From Rubrivivax sp. (lineage in GTDB: Bacteria > Pseudomonadota > Gammaproteobacteria > Burkholderiales > Burkholderiaceae_C): a stretch of DNA of 38,481 nt. Below the pieces are notes generated by a model. The model had not been told where the DNA came from. It worked only from the letters and a program-made list of their open reading frames with translations, and did no database searches. Shown in pieces: positions 15,752-24,704 of this stretch. The translations under genes were made by a program, and so were the position numbers. The stretch covers positions 1-38,481 of the forward strand of contig JAEUPF010000004.1 in NCBI GenBank assembly GCA_016790425.1, written 5' to 3'. Every line of letters starts with the position of its first letter. The stretch's first letter is position 1.

Positions 15752-16730
15752 TGCCGCCGCCACGCTGGGCCGCGGTGGGCCTGGGCGCGCTGGCGCTGGC
15801 GCTGTGGCCGCTGGCCAGCGGCAGCTTCGGCATCGACCTCGTCACGAAGACGATGATCTACGCCATCGCGGCGCTCAGCCTCGAACTGCTGGTCGGCCGC
15901 ACCGGCCTGGTGTGCTTCGGCCAGGCGGCGTTCTTCGGCCTCGGCGGCTACGCGGCCGTGCGCCTGGCGCCCGAGGCCGAGGCGGCTTCGCTCGTCTGGC
16001 TGCTGCCGGTGTCGGTGGCGGTGGCGGCGCTGTACGCGCTGGCGGTGGGGGCGCTGTCGCTGCGCACCCGCGGCGTCTACTTCATCATGGTCACGCTCGC
16101 CTTCGCGCAGATGGCCTACTTCGTCGTGCACGACACGCCGCTGGGCGGCGGCAGCGACGGCATCTACCTCAACGTCAAGCCGCAGCTCGGCTTCGGCGGC
16201 AGCACCTGGCTCGACCTGCAAGGCGCGTTGCCGATGTACTGGTTCACGCTGGCCTGCCTGGCGTTCACGTTCGCGCTGCTGGGGCTGGTGGGCCGTTCGC
16301 GCTTCGGGCACGCGCTGGCCGGCATCCGCACCAACGAGCAGCGCATGCGCGCGGTGGGCTTCTCGACCTACCCGTACAAGCTGGCCGCCTTCACGCTCTC
16401 GGGCGCGCTGGCGGGGCTGGCGGGCTTCCTGTTCGCGGTGAAGGACGGCTTCGTCAACCCCGAGCTGCTCAGCTGGCACCTCTCGGGGGCGCTGCTGGTG
16501 ATGGTGATCCTCGGCGGCATCGGCCACCTGCGCGGCGCCGTGCTCGGCGCCTTCGCGTTCGCGCTGCTGCAGGAGCTGTTCAAGTCCGAGGCGATCTTCG
16601 GCGGCTTCGCCAAGCACTGGATGCTGATGCTGGGCCTCACGATCATCGTCAGCGTGGCGCTGCTGCCGCGCGGGCTGGTGGGCGGCGGCAGCTGGCTTTC
16701 GCTGCGCCTGCGCAAGCGGGTGGAGGGCGC

Positions 16731-16734
<4 letters not shown>
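15751..16734 (+). CDS. livM: ABC transporter permease, LivM family
   Basis: 327 residues, hydrophobic throughout, second half of the membrane channel. Motifs: ALSLELLVGRTGLVCFGQAAFFGLGGYAA near 39-67, SLRTRGVYFIMVTLAFAQM near 102-120, the cytoplasmic loop AGIRTNEQRMRAVGFSTYPYKL near 190-211, and VILGGIGHLRGAVLGAF near 252-268. The ATG at 15751 is the clearest start; a GTG one codon earlier is possible. Its stop overlaps the ATPase gene start as ATGA. Confidence 0.88.
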
Positions 16735-18282
<1,548 letters not shown>

Positions 18283-18286
<4 letters not shown>

Positions 18287-18768
18287 CGCCTGGTCAGCGG
18301 GGCGTTCGCGGGCCCGAGATAACGGTCGATGTCGCCGGCCAGGCGCGCCGGGTGCAGCGGCTTGGGCCAGGCGCCGACGAAGCCGCACCCGGCGGCGTCG
18401 AATGAGGCATCGGCGGTCATTGCGATGGCCGGCACGCCGGCGCAGCCGGGCACGCGGCGCAGGCGGCGCAGCAGTTCGTCGCCCTGGCATTGCGGCAGGT
18501 CGACATCGACCACCAGCAGCGCCGGCTGCACCGGCTGCGCCAGGTGCAGCGCGGCATGGCGGCCGTGCGCGACGACGAGGCGGCACCCCGGGCGGCGGTC
18601 GAGCAGGGCCTGCATCAACGTGATGTTGTCCGGCTCGTCTTCGACGACGAGGACGATGTCGGGCCGGCCCAGCCATCGCTGCGGGTGCGCCTGGGCTTGC
18701 CACTGCGGGCCTGGCAGATGCGGGTGTGTCTGCGGAAACGGTATCGGCTGCGTCAGCGCCTGCGCCAT
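18283..18768 (-). CDS. Stand-alone response-regulator receiver domain protein
   Basis: 161 residues: about 45 Gln/Pro/His-rich residues, then one CheY-like receiver domain and no output domain. The acidic pair is in VLVVEDEPDN, the phosphoacceptor Asp in LLVVDVDLPQ, the conserved Thr in AMTADAS and the Lys in WPKPLHP, so it should be phosphorylatable. TGGAGG lies 6 bases before the ATG at 18768, which decides this start over the longer open frame. No histidine kinase gene is nearby. It could relay signals to a distant partner; the target is unknown. Confidence 0.75.
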
Positions 18769-18933
18769 CGCGGGCCTCCATTGCGGTTGACCCCTTCGAG
18801 GCAACGCCCGTTCCCACGCGAGCCGTCGTGCCTTGGGCAAGCCCGTCGTGCCGAGCGCGGGCCTGCGGCTTGCCTTCGAAACGAGCGGCCGACTGGCACG
18901 GCTCGCATCGCCGGCCCCAAGGAGACCGAACCG

Positions 18934-19263
18934 ATGAACCACGGCTTGCTCATGCTCTGGCCGACGGCCCACGTGGTGCCGGTGCCCGGGCCGCCACCGC
19001 CGCAGATCCCGCCCGGCCCGCCGCCCACCGGCGACCCGCCGCCGGCGCCGGTGGAAGAGCCGCCGATCCGTCAGCCTCCGATCGCCGACCCGCCCGCCGC
19101 GCCGCCGCGGCCGTCATCGTCGGCGCCGCCGCGGCAATCGTTGTCGCCGGCCTCGTCGTCGGCGCTGCCGCGGTCTTCGCGGCTGTCGGCCGATGCCGCC
19201 TGCACCACGCGGTGCACGAACTGCAGCTTGCGCACGGCCGGCGCCGAGAGCACGAACGGGTAG
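18934..19263 (+). CDS. Small proline-rich protein
   Basis: 109 residues. The first 20 (MNHGLLMLWPTAHVVPVPGP) are followed by a Pro-rich stretch with PPPQIPPGPPPTGDPPPAPV and EEPPIRQPPIADPP, and then a Ser/Pro-rich tail. AAGGAG lies 9 bases upstream of the ATG, giving a good ribosome site. Short Pro-rich proteins of this kind occur near stress genes in Burkholderiales; no function is known to me. The last 193 bases are antisense to the 3' end of the metallopeptidase gene, so the true tail of one of the two may be shorter or the two ends overlap for real. Confidence 0.5.
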   Translation: MNHGLLMLWPTAHVVPVPGPPPPQIPPGPPPTGDPPPAPVEEPPIRQPPIADPPAAPPRPSSSAPPRQSLSPASSSALPRSSRLSADAACTTRCTNCSLRTAGAESTNG

Positions 19264-20711
19264 AAGTCAGGCTGGCCCATGCTGCGCGCGAGCTCGTTGA
19301 GGACGCCGGCCAGTTCCATCCAGCCGTTGAGCAGCTCGACGAAGCTGGCGCCCGCCGCGTCGGTGGCACCGAGCGCGGCCGCGTCGTAGGGTTCGAAGCC
19401 GAGTTGGAGCTGCTCGCCGTCGAGGCCGAAGCTGCGCGCCGTGTCCAGCGCGTCGACGATGTGCAGGTAATGCGCCCACGTCTCGGCCCAGTCTTCCCAC
19501 GGATGGCTGGCGGCGTAGGCGCTGACGTGCGAAGCGGCCCAGTCGGCTGCCGGTCCGGCGTCGTAGTGCCGGGCCAGCGCCGCACCGTAGTCGGCACGCT
19601 CGTCGCCGAAGAGGGCGCGAAACGGCGCCTGCCAGGCGCTGCCTTCGACCAGCCGCTGCCAGTAGTAGTGCCCCACCTCGTGCCGCAGGTGCCCGAGCAC
19701 GGTGCGGTACGGCTCGTGCAGCCTGGCGCGCCGCGCTTCGCGCGTGGCGTCGTCGGCTTCCTCCACGTCGAGGGTCACGGCACCATCGGCGTGACCGGTC
19801 GTCACCGGGGCAGCGTTCGGCAACGATTGCAGCAAGTCGAAGGCAAGACCGCGATCGGCGGCATCCATGCCCGCATCAGCGCCTGCATCAGCGCCTGCAT
19901 CAGCGCCTGCATCGGCGCCCGCATCAGCGCCCGTATCAGCGCCCGTATCAGCGCCCGCATCGGCCCCGGCATCGGCCCTGGCATCCGCATCGGCGCCGGC
20001 CAAGCGGGCACGTCGTGGCTGCACCGGCAGGCCCAGCGCGATGAGCGTCGAGACGAGGCGGCGCTTGGCCGTCTCGATGCGCTTCCAGCGCTCGGCGTTG
20101 CCGGGCAACGTCAGGTCGGGCAGCGTGCGCGTCAGCCGGCAGCAGCGGCAAAGCGGCTCGCCGTTCGCGGCGACGAAGGAGCCGGCGAGCGGGTCGTCTT
20201 CTTCGACGAGCCAGTTGCACAGGCAGGCCGATTCGCGGTTGCCGCACAGGCGATAGACCGGGCCGGCCGGCGCCGACGCTTCGCGCCAGAGCGCCGCGCC
20301 GCGCTCGCCGGCGGCTGCCGGGGCAGCCGGTGCAGCCGGCGAAAGGGGCAGCAGCCGCCCGGCGGTGGGCGCATAGCCCAGCGGCGTGCCGCACGCCAGG
20401 CAGGCGCTGTTGCGGAAGAAGACCGGCCGTCCGCACACGCACCGGAAGTTGCGCGGCGCCTGGACGCAGCGCGGGGGGCGCTTCGCGGGCGCGATCGGCC
20501 GCGGCGCTGCTCCCGTGGGCGGCTGGTGCGCGCAGCCGGCGTGCGCGGCCGGCGGCGCTGGCGCGGCGGCCGCAGCGGCCGGTGGCGCTGGAAAGGCCGC
20601 CGCAGCGGCCGGTGGCGATGGACCGGCCGCCGCAGCGGCCGGTGGCGCTGGGCCGGCCGCCCGAGCGGCCGGTGGCCCTGGTTCGGCCGCCCGAGCGGCC
20701 GGTGGCGTCAC
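19071..20711 (-). CDS. Zinc-ribbon putative zinc metallopeptidase (Peptidase_Mx-like)
   Basis: 546 residues. Layout: six ten-residue Pro/Ala repeats (1-60), a cysteine-rich zinc-ribbon region (about 88-200, with FRCVCGRPVFFRNSACLACG and CGNRESACLCNW), a Gly-Ala-Asp repeat linker (about 239-281), then a catalytic domain with HEVGH at 344-348 and ETWAHYLHIVDAL about 80 residues later. This order matches proteins annotated as zinc-ribbon plus putative zinc-binding peptidase; no substrate is known to me. The GTG start at 20711 overlaps the stop of the upstream 118-residue gene (GTGA). No ribosome site is seen, so translation probably depends on coupling. The acidic C-terminal tail after about residue 500 is antisense to the Pro-rich gene and may not be conserved. 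Confidence 0.72.
   Translation of the reverse strand: MTPPAARAAEPGPPAARAAGPAPPAAAAAGPSPPAAAAAFPAPPAAAAAAPAPPAAHAGCAHQPPTGAAPRPIAPAKRPPRCVQAPRNFRCVCGRPVFFRNSACLACGTPLGYAPTAGRLLPLSPAAPAAPAAAGERGAALWREASAPAGPVYRLCGNRESACLCNWLVEEDDPLAGSFVAANGEPLCRCCRLTRTLPDLTLPGNAERWKRIETAKRRLVSTLIALGLPVQPRRARLAGADADARADAGADAGADTGADTGADAGADAGADAGADAGADAGMDAADRGLAFDLLQSLPNAAPVTTGHADGAVTLDVEEADDATREARRARLHEPYRTVLGHLRHEVGHYYWQRLVEGSAWQAPFRALFGDERADYGAALARHYDAGPAADWAASHVSAYAASHPWEDWAETWAHYLHIVDALDTARSFGLDGEQLQLGFEPYDAAALGATDAAGASFVELLNGWMELAGVLNELARSMGQPDFYPFVLSAPAVRKLQFVHRVVQAASADSREDRGSADDEAGDNDCRGGADDDGRGGAAGGSAIGG
19873..19998. repeat. 12-bp tandem repeat in the metallopeptidase gene
   Basis: Nine contiguous 12-bp units related to GCATCAGCGCCT (19873-19980), with a tenth after a 6-bp break (19987-19998). 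On the minus strand they encode a Gly-Ala-Asp-Ala/Thr linker between the zinc-ribbon and protease domains. The units are in frame, so copy-number change alters only linker length. Confidence 0.95.
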
Positions 20712-20730
20712 GACGGCCGCTTCGGCCGGT
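20551..20730. repeat. 30-bp tandem repeat at the 5' end of the metallopeptidase gene
   Basis: Five 30-bp units in exact register (20551-20700), each opening with GG(T/C)GGC and ending in AGCGGCC, followed by a degenerate sixth (20701-20730). Each unit holds a GGCCGCC/GGCGGCC-type palindrome and encodes ten residues of the form PPAAxAAxPx on the minus strand. The last unit covers the overlap of the upstream gene's stop and this gene's GTG start. Confidence 0.95.
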
Positions 20731-21064
20731 GCAGGGTGGCGTTGGCGCCTGGCACCGTGGGATCTTCACCCTTGGCGTGCTCCCGGCCCTGCTGCTCGGC
20801 GCGCTGCATGTCCTCGGCCTCGCCGTCGTCGCGCGGCCGGGCGGCGTCGGCCGCCTGCTGCACGCGGCCCGACTGCACGAACTGCTGCTGCGCTTCGTTG
20901 TAGTGGCGCGCCGACTCGGGGTCGCCCTCGCCGTGGTTGGCGCCGCGGCTTGGCGGCATCGACGACGACGACGAGTCCTCGCTGCGCGAAGGCGCCTGGA
21001 CCGCGCGCGGCGGCACGTTGGCCTTGGCTGCCTTGTTCCTTGCTTCACCCATGCCCTTGTTCAT
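20708..21064 (-). CDS. Hydrophilic protein of unknown function
   Basis: 118 residues, no membrane segment or signal peptide, rich in Glu, Gln, Arg and Ala with a serine run (SEDSSSSSMPPSRG). The middle, GDPESARHYNEAQQQFVQSG, looks helical. I recognise the general type (short charged protein near stress genes in Burkholderiales) but no named family. CAGGAGC 8 bases before the ATG fixes the start. The stop overlaps the metallopeptidase start, so the two form one unit and may act together. Confidence 0.6.
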   Translation of the reverse strand: MNKGMGEARNKAAKANVPPRAVQAPSRSEDSSSSSMPPSRGANHGEGDPESARHYNEAQQQFVQSGRVQQAADAARPRDDGEAEDMQRAEQQGREHAKGEDPTVPGANATLHRPKRPS

Positions 21065-21238
21065 TGCGAAAGCTCCTGATGTGGCCCATGAAGATGTGGC
21101 TGCGCAAGGCGCCGCCGGGCAGCACAGTGGCTTGCCTGCCCGCGGCCGCGCCTTGCGCCCTGGGCCGGCAAGTGCGGGGCCCACTCGGCGGTGCGGGCCG
21201 GGGGGCAAGGCAGGGTGGCAGGGCAGGGCGGCGGCCTG

Positions 21239-21299
21239 TCGTCCTACGTGCGCTGCCGGTGCCGGCCCACACGCGCGCCCCGGTGGCGCCGGCACAGTG
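21239..21299 (+). promoter_or_regulatory. TCCTAC element and weak -10-like hexamer before yihY
   Basis: TCGTCCTAC (21239-21247) precedes a weak -10-like CACAGT (21293-21298), starting 50 bases after the CCTAC start. The same spacing is seen upstream of yqjD-like, csbD and the 28471 gene. This is the weakest of the four matches. If used, transcription would start near 21305, which favours the ATG at 21362 over 21308 for the yihY-family gene. Confidence 0.3.
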
Positions 21300-21307
21300 C
21301 GCAAGCC

Positions 21308-22351
21308 ATGTCCGCGCCTTCGCACACGCTCACCCAGCGCCCGCTGCCGCCATCGCCGACGATGTCCGCGCCCGGTGGCGTGGCCGCGGGCGCGCCGCGC
21401 CGGCACGGCTCGCAAGCCTGGGCGCTGGAGCTCAAGGAGATGCCGCGCCTGGCGCGCGCTGCGCTCGCCGCCTGGAGCGACGACCGGGCGCCGAGCATGG
21501 GCGCGGCGCTCGCGTACTACACGCTGTTCTCGATCGCGCCGCTGCTGCTGATCGTCATCGCGGTGGCCGGTGCGGTGTTCGGCACCGACGCCGCCGAGGG
21601 CGAGATCTTCCGCCAGTTGCAGGGGCTGCTGGGCAGCGAGGGCGCCACGGCGATCCAGGGCCTGCTGGCCGGCGTGCGCGAGCGCGACCAGTCGGGCTGG
21701 GGCGCGGCGCTAGGCGGGGTGCTGCTCGTCGTCGGTGCGACGACGGTGTTCGCCGAGTTGCAGCAGTCGCTCGACCGCATCTGGCGCGTGCCGCGCAACC
21801 CGCAGCGGCCGGGCTGGTGGACGCTGGTGCGCGCCCGCCTGCTCGCCTTCGGCGTGATCCTGGGCGTCGGCTTCCTGCTGATGGTCTCGCTCGTCGTGAG
21901 CGCCGCGCTGGCCGCCTGGGGCCGCTGGTGGGCCCCGGTGCTGAGCAACTGGCCCTGGGTGCTGCAGACCGTGAACGCGCTGGTCGGGCTGGCCCTGACG
22001 GTGGCGATGTTCGCGCTGCTCTACAAGCTGATCCCCAGCGTCCCCGTGGCCTGGGGCGACGTGTGGCACGGCGCGTTCGTCACCGCGGTGCTGTTCACGC
22101 TGGGCAAGACGCTCATTGCGCTGTACATCGGCAAGAGCGCCGTGGCCAGCGGCTTCGGCGCTGCCGGCTCGCTGGTGGCGATGCTGGTGTGGGTCTACTG
22201 GTCGGCGCAGGTGTTCTTCGTCGGCGCCGAGTTCACGCGCCTCATGTCGGAGCACCGCCGCGGCGAAGGCGCCGCGGCGGCGGCCGAGGCCACCGCCGGC
22301 GCCGCGCCGCCGCAGGCGGCCGCAGCCGTGGCGAACCCCGTTGTCCATTGA
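21308..22351 (+). CDS. YihY/BrkB-family inner-membrane protein
   Basis: 347 residues from ATG 21308 (or 329 from ATG 21362; neither has a clear ribosome site). After a hydrophilic N terminus the protein has about six membrane segments. Family landmarks are RAPSMGAALAYYTLFSIAPLLLI, the loop LQQSLDRIWRVPRNPQ, PSVPVAWGDVWHGAFVTAVLFTLGKTLIALYIGKSA, and VWVYWSAQVFFVGAEFTRL. The tail is Ala-rich. BrkB was once called ribonuclease BN, but the family is now regarded as membrane proteins of unclear role. It leads a plus-strand run with a 23-residue peptide and a PRC-barrel gene. Confidence 0.85.
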   Translation: MSAPSHTLTQRPLPPSPTMSAPGGVAAGAPRRHGSQAWALELKEMPRLARAALAAWSDDRAPSMGAALAYYTLFSIAPLLLIVIAVAGAVFGTDAAEGEIFRQLQGLLGSEGATAIQGLLAGVRERDQSGWGAALGGVLLVVGATTVFAELQQSLDRIWRVPRNPQRPGWWTLVRARLLAFGVILGVGFLLMVSLVVSAALAAWGRWWAPVLSNWPWVLQTVNALVGLALTVAMFALLYKLIPSVPVAWGDVWHGAFVTAVLFTLGKTLIALYIGKSAVASGFGAAGSLVAMLVWVYWSAQVFFVGAEFTRLMSEHRRGEGAAAAAEATAGAAPPQAAAAVANPVVH

Positions 22352-22363
22352 AGGAGATCTGTC

Positions 22364-22435
22364 GTGGCCAAGTACCTCGTCGCCTGGTTGCTGGGCGTGC
22401 CCGTGTTCGTGCTGTTCCTCGTCTGGCTCCTCTGA
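22364..22435 (+). CDS. 23-residue single-span membrane peptide
   Basis: GTG-started frame encoding MAKYLVAWLLGVPVFVLFLVWLL, nearly all hydrophobic, enough for one membrane segment. AAGGAGAT lies 5-6 bases before the GTG, an excellent ribosome site, and the gene fits snugly between yihY (stop 22351) and the PRC-barrel gene. This placement supports it being real despite the size. It may be a small membrane modulator; no function is known. Confidence 0.6.
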   Translation: MAKYLVAWLLGVPVFVLFLVWLL

Positions 22436-22493
22436 TCCGAGCCGACACCCAACCCAAAGCCCGCAAGGGAGCTACTGCAAGGAGCCAGAAGCA

Positions 22494-22835
22494 ATGAGCA
22501 ATCCCGTGATCCGTTCCGACAAGGTCGAAGGCACGGCCGTCTTCAACACCACCGGCGACAAGCTCGGCTCGATCGACACGCTGATGATCGACAAGCAGTC
22601 GGGCCACGTGCGCTACGCGGTGCTGGAGTTCGGCGGCTTCCTCGGCATGGGCAGCGACCGCTACCCGCTGCCGTGGGACATGCTGAAGTACGACACGCGC
22701 AAGGACGGCTATGTCGTGCCGCTGCAGAAGTCCACGCTGGCGGCGGCGCCGCGGCACTCCAAGGACGAGCTGCCCGCCTACGACGACGACTACGGCCGCA
22801 AGGTCTACGACTACTACGGCGTCGGCTGGCACTGA
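22494..22835 (+). CDS. PRC-barrel domain protein
   Basis: 113 residues. The N-terminal 80 form a PRC-barrel: KVEGTAVFNTTGDKLGSIDTLMIDKQSG, then HVRYAVLEFGGFLGMGSDRYPLPWDMLKYD. The tail is acidic and aromatic (YDDDYGRKVYDYYGVGWH). Such free-standing PRC-barrel proteins are common in stress-related clusters; a structural or binding role is likely, no enzyme activity is expected. AAGGAG is about 9 bases before the ATG. Likely cotranscribed with yihY and the 23-residue peptide. Confidence 0.82.
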   Translation: MSNPVIRSDKVEGTAVFNTTGDKLGSIDTLMIDKQSGHVRYAVLEFGGFLGMGSDRYPLPWDMLKYDTRKDGYVVPLQKSTLAAAPRHSKDELPAYDDDYGRKVYDYYGVGWH

Positions 22836-22908
22836 TCCAACCCGATCCACCCGCGCCTTTTCTCGGCAACGTTCTCCCGCCAACGCAAACCAACCTGCGA
22901 GGTTCACC

Positions 22909-23454
22909 ATGATCAAACGCAATCCCGTCGCCCTGGCCCTGGCCGCCGCCTTCGCCTTGTCGTTCGCCTTCTCCGCGCAAGCGGCCAGCTCGACCGACGC
23001 CAAGGCTCACAAGGACCGCATCGAGGCCGACTACAAGGCCGCACGCTCGGCCTGCAACAGCCTTTCGGGCAACGCCAAGGACATCTGCATCGCCGAAGCC
23101 AAGGGCAAGGAGAAGGTGGCCAAGGCCGAGCTCGAGCACGGCAGCGGCAGCGCTTCCGACATGGGCAAGGTGGCGATGGCGCGCGCCGACGCCGACTACG
23201 AGGTGGCCAAGGAACGCTGCGACGACAAGTCCGGCAACGACAAGGACGTGTGCATGAAGGACGCCAAGGCCGCGCACACGAAGGCCACCGCCGACGCCAA
23301 GGCGGCGCGCAAGTCTGCCGACGCGCGCGCCGATGCCGGCGGCGACAAGCGCGACGCCGAATACAAGGCCGCGCGCGAGCGCTGCGACTCGATGTCCGGC
23401 GACGCCAAGGACGCCTGCGTCAACGCGGCCAAGGCGCGCTACGGCAAGGGCTGA
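22909..23454 (+). CDS. Periplasmic helical repeat protein with paired cysteines
   Basis: 181 residues with a typical signal peptide (MIKRN, hydrophobic core, cleavage after FSAQA). The mature part is very Ala/Lys/Asp-rich and contains three versions of one motif: A-(D/E)-Y-(K/E)-x-A-(K/R)-x-x-C-(N/D)-x-x-SG-(N/D)-x-KD-x-C, near residues 42-64, 93-117 and 146-168. Each motif has two cysteines 12 apart, suggesting one disulfide per helical hairpin. Proteins like this are common and uncharacterised in Burkholderiales. Confidence 0.75.
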   Translation: MIKRNPVALALAAAFALSFAFSAQAASSTDAKAHKDRIEADYKAARSACNSLSGNAKDICIAEAKGKEKVAKAELEHGSGSASDMGKVAMARADADYEVAKERCDDKSGNDKDVCMKDAKAAHTKATADAKAARKSADARADAGGDKRDAEYKAARERCDSMSGDAKDACVNAAKARYGKG

Positions 23455-23482
23455 GGAAGCGCGACAAGCGCCGCGGCAGGCA

Positions 23483-23503
23483 GCGCGCCGGGAGACGGCG
23501 CGC
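23483..23503. terminator. Stem-loop between convergent genes
   Basis: A perfect 8-bp stem GCGCGCCG/CGGCGCGC with loop GGAGA lies in the 69-bp gap between the periplasmic repeat gene and the converging stress-protein gene. No T run follows, so its efficiency as an intrinsic terminator is uncertain. Confidence 0.5.
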
Positions 23504-23523
23504 GGCGCCGCGGGCTAACTGGG

Positions 23524-24057
23524 CTAGCGCACCGGCACCGACCGGTGCTCGCCCAGGTCTTCGGGCGGCCGGCCGGTGGCCGCCGCCCGAGCCAGCTTGA
23601 ACAGCTGCACCATCTTGCTCTCGCGCGTGTCCCAGTACTCGGCGCATTCGAGCTGCACGTCCAGCAGGCGCAGCCGTGCATCTTCGGGTCCTTCGGGGAA
23701 CCACGGCTTGGCCGCCGCCGACCACAAGGCCTTCTGCCGCATCGTGTCGACGACGATGGCCGCCCGGCCGCAAGCCGACAGGTAAGCGTCGGCATCGCTG
23801 TCGGCGAAGGTGACACCGACCGTGGGGTCGGCTTCGACCTCGCGCGCCACGTCGCTGTCGGCGACGACGAAGAACGTGAGTCGCCCCGAGTGGTCGTCCT
23901 CGGCGTCGGTCTGCAGCCTCAGCGGCCGTGCGCGCAGGCGGCCGCCGTCGGCGTGCGTGCTGAGCATCGCGACGCGCTGGCGGCCCAGCAGCTTCCAGAA
24001 ACGGGCGCGCGCTTCCTCGGGGCCTGCGTCAGTGGCCGGGTCGGCAGGAAGGTTCAT
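23524..24057 (-). CDS. Pyridoxamine 5'-phosphate oxidase-like general stress protein (split-barrel flavin fold)
   Basis: 177 residues. Split-barrel fold of the general-stress-protein 26 type: FWKLLGRQRVAMLSTHADGGRLRARPLRLQT near 21-51, LTFFVVADSDVAREVEADPTVGVTFADSDADAYLSACGRAAI near 59-100, then KPWFPEGPEDARLRLLDVQLECAEYWD near 117-143. These correspond to the flavin- or deazaflavin-binding sheet and the family WFP segment. No true PNPO motif is seen, so the substrate is unknown. GGGAGC lies 8 bases before the ATG at 24057. It stands divergent to the CBS gene. Confidence 0.8.
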   Translation of the reverse strand: MNLPADPATDAGPEEARARFWKLLGRQRVAMLSTHADGGRLRARPLRLQTDAEDDHSGRLTFFVVADSDVAREVEADPTVGVTFADSDADAYLSACGRAAIVVDTMRQKALWSAAAKPWFPEGPEDARLRLLDVQLECAEYWDTRESKMVQLFKLARAAATGRPPEDLGEHRSVPVR

Positions 24058-24222
24058 CGCTTCGGGCTCCCAGGGAGTTTCGGACAGTGGACTGCCCGCC
24101 GCGCTGCAAGCGGCATGCCCCCGGGCCCTGGCGCTGCGGCCGGAACAGGCGTTGCTGCGCGATGGGCTGAACCCCCCCGCGGCGCCCTTGCATCGGGGGC
24201 CGCTTCTCAGGAGAAATGCGCG

Positions 24223-24663
24223 ATGAACGTTTCCCAGATCATGACCCGCGACGTGCAGACGGTCGGCCCGCAGGAAAGCCTGCAGCGCGCCGCGCAGTTG
24301 ATGGACCGGCTCGACGTGGGTTCGCTGCTGGTGTGCGACGGGCGCAAGTTGCTCGGCATCGTCACCGACCGCGACATCACCGTGCGCGGCACGGCGCTCG
24401 GCCTGGCACCCAACGGCTCGTGCGTGAGCGACGTGATGTCGCGCTCGGTGCAGTGGTGCACCGAGGACCAGGACGCGCAGGACGTGATGAAGAAGATGGC
24501 CGACGCGCAGGTGCGGCGGCTGCCGGTGGTCGACGGCAAGAGCGAGCTCGTGGGTATCGTCTCCGTGGGCGACGTGGCCACCCGGTCGCACGCCGGCGTC
24601 GGCGCCATGGTGCGCGAGATCTCGACGCCCTCGCACCCGGAAGGCACGCCGTCGCAACCGTGA
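24223..24663 (+). CDS. CBS-domain pair protein
   Basis: 146 residues, nearly all a tandem CBS (Bateman) module: MNVSQIMTRDVQTVGPQESL then LVCDGRKLLGIVTDRDITVRG for the first repeat, and VSDVMSRSVQWCTEDQDAQD with RLPVVDGKSELVGIVSVGDVA for the second. Such modules bind adenine nucleotides and sense energy state. No attached enzyme domain is present, so it probably acts on a partner. CAGGAG lies 9 bases before the ATG. A 165-bp gap separates it from the divergent stress gene. Confidence 0.88.
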   Translation: MNVSQIMTRDVQTVGPQESLQRAAQLMDRLDVGSLLVCDGRKLLGIVTDRDITVRGTALGLAPNGSCVSDVMSRSVQWCTEDQDAQDVMKKMADAQVRRLPVVDGKSELVGIVSVGDVATRSHAGVGAMVREISTPSHPEGTPSQP

Positions 24664-24674
24664 CCGGCGCTGGG

Positions 24675-24700
24675 CCCTGATCCGCCGGATCGGATCAGGG
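24675..24700. terminator. Strong stem-loop between convergent genes
   Basis: A perfect 10-bp stem CCCTGATCCG/CGGATCAGGG with a 6-base loop, midway between the CBS gene stop (24663) and the stop of the converging yqjK-like gene (24705). It is symmetric and so can serve both strands. There is no clear T run on either side. Confidence 0.65.
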
Positions 24701-24704
24701 TGGA

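Noticed and set aside
19873-20730. Possible CRISPR-like or regulatory repeat array
   Set aside because: Units are contiguous with no spacers, are in frame and encode linker residues of the metallopeptidase.
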